A stretch of DNA of 64,000 nucleotides from CAZYFH01 sp965197395 (GTDB lineage: Bacteria > Acidobacteriota > Vicinamibacteria > Vicinamibacterales > UBA8438), in contig OZ240205.1 in the NCBI GenBank assembly GCA_965197395.1, forward strand, positions 992,001 to 1,056,000, written 5' to 3'. Below are positions 61,915 to 64,000 of the stretch, one piece after another. A program made the position numbers and the translations under genes. The notes below the pieces were generated by a model, which saw only the letters and a list, made by a program, of their open reading frames with translations, searched no databases and had not been told where the DNA came from. Positions within the stretch are counted from its first letter, which is position 1; each line of letters opens with the position of its first letter.

Positions 61915-62946
61915 CTACGGCGCAACGTTGCGCGTCTCGATCAACGCGAGCGTCGCCCAGCCGGTGGTCGAGATCCACTGCGCGTAGCTTTGCTGGCCCG
62001 GGGGGCGCGTCGTCTCGATCCAGCTGCCATCGTCGAGCTGCTCCTCGACGAGAAACGCGCGGCCGTCGGCGATGAGCTCCCGGAGATCCGCCGGTGACAC
62101 CACCGGCGCGGCCAGCGCCGGCGTGTCCGCGAGCGAGACGAGCGCGAGGAGCACAACGGCGGTGTCGAACGGCTCGGTCGGCGAGGTGAGATAGGCACCC
62201 CACGCGCCAGACGGCGCGCGACCGTCCACGAGGAGCCGTAGGCAGGCCTCGCGCTGGCGTCGGGCCGCCGAATCGGTCGCCGGACCCAGGCCCAGGACGA
62301 CGGCGGCGGCATCAAGCACCGTCTTCACCTCGTTCTCACGCAACCACCGCTCGGCCGCCGCGATCGGCGCGGCAAACCGCTCGTCGGCGGCGCCGCGCAG
62401 CGTGCGCAGGGCAGCCCACGTCGCCAGCGTCGTGCCGTAGGTCGCGGGCGAGCCGATGCTGCCACTCGCATCGAGCCGCCACGACCCGTCCTCCCGCTGA
62501 TCTGAGGCGACGAGCGCCGCCGCGGCCGCCACTGGCCCCGCCCGATCGACCCGCGCCGCTCGCATGGCGTCGACCAGCGCGCCGCCGAACTGAATCCGCG
62601 CCAGCACCTGGTCGCTGAATGCGAGGCCGAGCGCGTTATCGTCCCATGCCTCCGGGCGTTGGAGCCAGCTTGTCGTCTCGCGCAGCGCCGCGGCCGGCAC
62701 GTCATGGCCGGCGCGCAGCGCAGCGTAGAGCGCGCGCGCGGCATCGCCGTTGTTGTGACACGAGAAACATTCATTTTCGACGGGCCACCGCGGCACTTCA
62801 GCCGTGAGAAACCGGACTGCGCGCTCCGCCGGCGTGGCGTCCGACTGGCCCGCGCGCGCCGGCGCCCACAGGAGCAGGCCGGACACGGCGGCGCCCGCGG
62901 CGAGCCTCGCGGCTGTGCGTGCCCGGGTGGATGCGTTGGCGACCAT
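61915..62946 (-). CDS. Exported (alpha/alpha)-barrel protein with a haem-type CxxCH
   Basis: GGAGG precedes the ATG at 62946. The 343-residue product has a signal peptide (about 1-32), then the motif C-F-S-C-H ('ENECFSCHNNGD') and tandem helical repeats with 'GSWRLDASGSIGSPATYGTT', 'GAWGAYLTSPTEPFDTAVVL' and 'GSWIETTRPPGQQSYAQW', which resemble the QW-type repeats of squalene-cyclase/prenyltransferase folds. A cytochrome c maturation site before such repeats would make it a haem-containing terpenoid-cyclase-like protein; whether haem is bound is not shown by sequence. Confidence 0.72.
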   Translation of the reverse strand: MVANASTRARTAARLAAGAAVSGLLLWAPARAGQSDATPAERAVRFLTAEVPRWPVENECFSCHNNGDAARALYAALRAGHDVPAAALRETTSWLQRPEAWDDNALGLAFSDQVLARIQFGGALVDAMRAARVDRAGPVAAAAALVASDQREDGSWRLDASGSIGSPATYGTTLATWAALRTLRGAADERFAAPIAAAERWLRENEVKTVLDAAAVVLGLGPATDSAARRQREACLRLLVDGRAPSGAWGAYLTSPTEPFDTAVVLLALVSLADTPALAAPVVSPADLRELIADGRAFLVEEQLDDGSWIETTRPPGQQSYAQWISTTGWATLALIETRNVAP

Positions 62947-63047
62947 GCCGCCTCCATTGTAGTCACGCAAATTGTGGTGCCACATCTCTTTTGTTGCGCG
63001 TCCCTCGGCCCGTGTCTAAGCTGATCTCGAAGGGAGCGAGGTGTGAC

Positions 63048-64000
63048 GTGGCACGGGTAATGCTGCTCATCGGGACGCGGAAGGGCGCCTTTCTCGCGTT
63101 CTCTGATCCAGACCGCCGCCGCTGGGCGCTCCAGGGCCCGATCTTCAAGGGAGTGCAGGTCAACGACGTGGTCTACAGCAGCGTTGACGGCGGCGCCGGG
63201 TCGATCATCGTCGCTGGCAAGAGCGAATGGTGGGGACCCGGCGTGCAGGTGTCGACCGACCTGGGCCGGACATGGGAGGAGCGTCCTCCCGTCCGCTTCG
63301 CGGAAGACCGCGGCTTGTCGGTCGAGCGAGTGTGGATCGTTCGACACGGGCGCCTCGCCGACGGCACACCTGCCCTGTTCGCGGGGGTCGACCCGGCAGC
63401 GTTGTTCGTCAGCACCGACGACGGTGCCTCATGGCGTGAAATCGAAGCACTGACCAACCACGACAGCCGGTCGATCTGGAGCCCCGGCGCGGGCGGCTTG
63501 ATGGTGCACTCGATCTGCTGCGACCCGGACGACCCGATGCGCGTATACGCCGGGATCTCCGTCGCCGGGGTGTTCCGCACCGATGATGGCGGGGCGACGT
63601 GGCTGCCCAAGAACACCAACGTGAGGGCTGACTTCACGCCGAACAAGTTTCCGGAGGTCGGGGTGTGCGTGCACCACCTGGAGATGCATCCCTCCAACCC
63701 GCAGGTGCTGTACCAACAGAACCACTGTGGTGTCTATCGCACGGAGAACGCCGGCGACGAGTGGATCGACATTTCCGACGGCCTCCCGTCGCGGTTCGGC
63801 TTTCCGCTCGCCGTCCATCCACACGACGGCGACACGATCTATGTGTGCCCCGCGGAGTCCGACCAGCACCGCTCGCTTCCAGAGGCGGCGTTCCGCGTCT
63901 ATCGGAGCCACGATCGCGGCGCGACGTGGGAGACGCTCATGTCCGGCCTCCCCCAACGCGATGCGCACACACTGGTGCTACGACAGGCGCTCGCCACCGA
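63048..64000 (+). CDS. BNR/sialidase-like propeller protein, 3' end outside the window
   Basis: The GTG at 63048 (MARVMLLIGTRKGAFL) follows GAGG and is preferred over the ATG four codons later. The 317 visible residues carry repeated BNR/Asp-box strands: 'VSTDLGRTWEERPPV', 'FVSTDDGASWREIEA', 'FRTDDGGATWLPKN', 'YRTENAGDEWIDI' and 'YRSHDRGATWETL'. There is no signal peptide. Exo-alpha-sialidase-like or VPS10/photosynthesis-stability-factor-like propellers have this repeat; the enzymatic residues cannot be judged. The frame runs off the right edge. Confidence 0.85.
   Translation, partial: MARVMLLIGTRKGAFLAFSDPDRRRWALQGPIFKGVQVNDVVYSSVDGGAGSIIVAGKSEWWGPGVQVSTDLGRTWEERPPVRFAEDRGLSVERVWIVRHGRLADGTPALFAGVDPAALFVSTDDGASWREIEALTNHDSRSIWSPGAGGLMVHSICCDPDDPMRVYAGISVAGVFRTDDGGATWLPKNTNVRADFTPNKFPEVGVCVHHLEMHPSNPQVLYQQNHCGVYRTENAGDEWIDISDGLPSRFGFPLAVHPHDGDTIYVCPAESDQHRSLPEAAFRVYRSHDRGATWETLMSGLPQRDAHTLVLRQALAT

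Noticed and set aside
1..64000. tRNA, rRNA and replication-origin features
   Set aside because: No cloverleaf with the GGTTCRA-type arm, no rRNA-like tract and no DnaA-box cluster were seen by eye; a covariance-model scan would be needed to exclude small RNAs.

Overview
This is a GC-rich (roughly two thirds G+C), densely coding bacterial segment. Its exported quinoproteins, CarboxypepD_reg/TonB-type outer-membrane receptor, PSCyt/DUF1552/ankyrin remnants, DUF5916 remnant, cupins, esterases and gamma-glutamyltransferase are the usual gene set of Acidobacteriota of the Vicinamibacterales type. That placement is an inference from gene content; no rRNA or tRNA gene is visible to confirm it.

Layout. 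1-2.8 kb: an SDR oxidoreductase entering from the left edge, a small membrane protein, then a stretch of chimeric gene remnants (PSCyt/DUF1552, ankyrin/DUF5916, a quinoprotein scrap). 3-12 kb: an exported catabolic block with a sugar dehydrogenase fused to two carboxymuconolactone-decarboxylase-like domains, a conserved exported protein, a PQQ dehydrogenase, a beta-lactamase-fold lipoprotein and a carboxylesterase lipoprotein lying between two copies of a 160-bp palindromic repeat. 12-15.6 kb: a broken TetR gene overlapping an ABC exporter (ATPase plus two permeases) and an exported cupin. 15.6-21 kb (minus strand): more DUF1552/ankyrin debris, an exported protein, a RibD-type reductase, an ICMT-type methyltransferase and a PQQ dehydrogenase split by a 326-bp MITE-like insertion.

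21-28 kb is a mobile-element hot spot: two tandem IS630-family copies sharing a TA, an IS200/IS605-family element inserted at the CTAG formed by the IS630 edge, and a partial IS200 copy with a 114-bp host duplication inside the next gene. 24-32 kb holds two giant paralogues with an ATP/ADP-translocase-like membrane domain, HEAT repeats and cyclic-nucleotide-binding-like domains; the first is broken by the IS, the second is intact. 32-36 kb: a BON protein, then an exported protein with protein-kinase-like motifs paired with an Omp85-type barrel. 36-46 kb: msrA and a divergent disulfide oxidoreductase, a GH15 enzyme, a nucleotidyltransferase, a PqqB-like hydrolase, a SelW-like selenoprotein, a SoxC/SoxD-like pair and gamma-glutamyltransferase. 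46-56 kb: a TonB-type receptor with a one-base frameshift, transketolase, a DUF255 protein, an OsmC-like selenoprotein, a PTP-like lipoprotein, an aromatic-amino-acid decarboxylase and a MatC-like carrier. 56-64 kb: modCBA with a divergent HTH-Mop regulator, an NTF2-like protein, two exported proteins of unknown role, a cyclase-like protein with a haem motif and a sialidase/BNR-like protein leaving the window.

The most notable result is two genes whose reading frames are interrupted by a single in-frame UGA at the position where the family has its redox cysteine, each followed at the right distance by a bacterial SECIS-like hairpin: a SelW/Rdx protein (41930-42160) and an OsmC-like protein (52040-52504). 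Ordinary gene callers would miss the first and split the second. Molybdate uptake (modABC) and a molybdenum sulfite-oxidase-family enzyme occur in the same window, as do PQQ enzymes and a PqqB-like protein, so cofactor-dependent periplasmic oxidation is the dominant theme. Several indels and microhomology joins could be genome decay or assembly faults; read mapping would decide.
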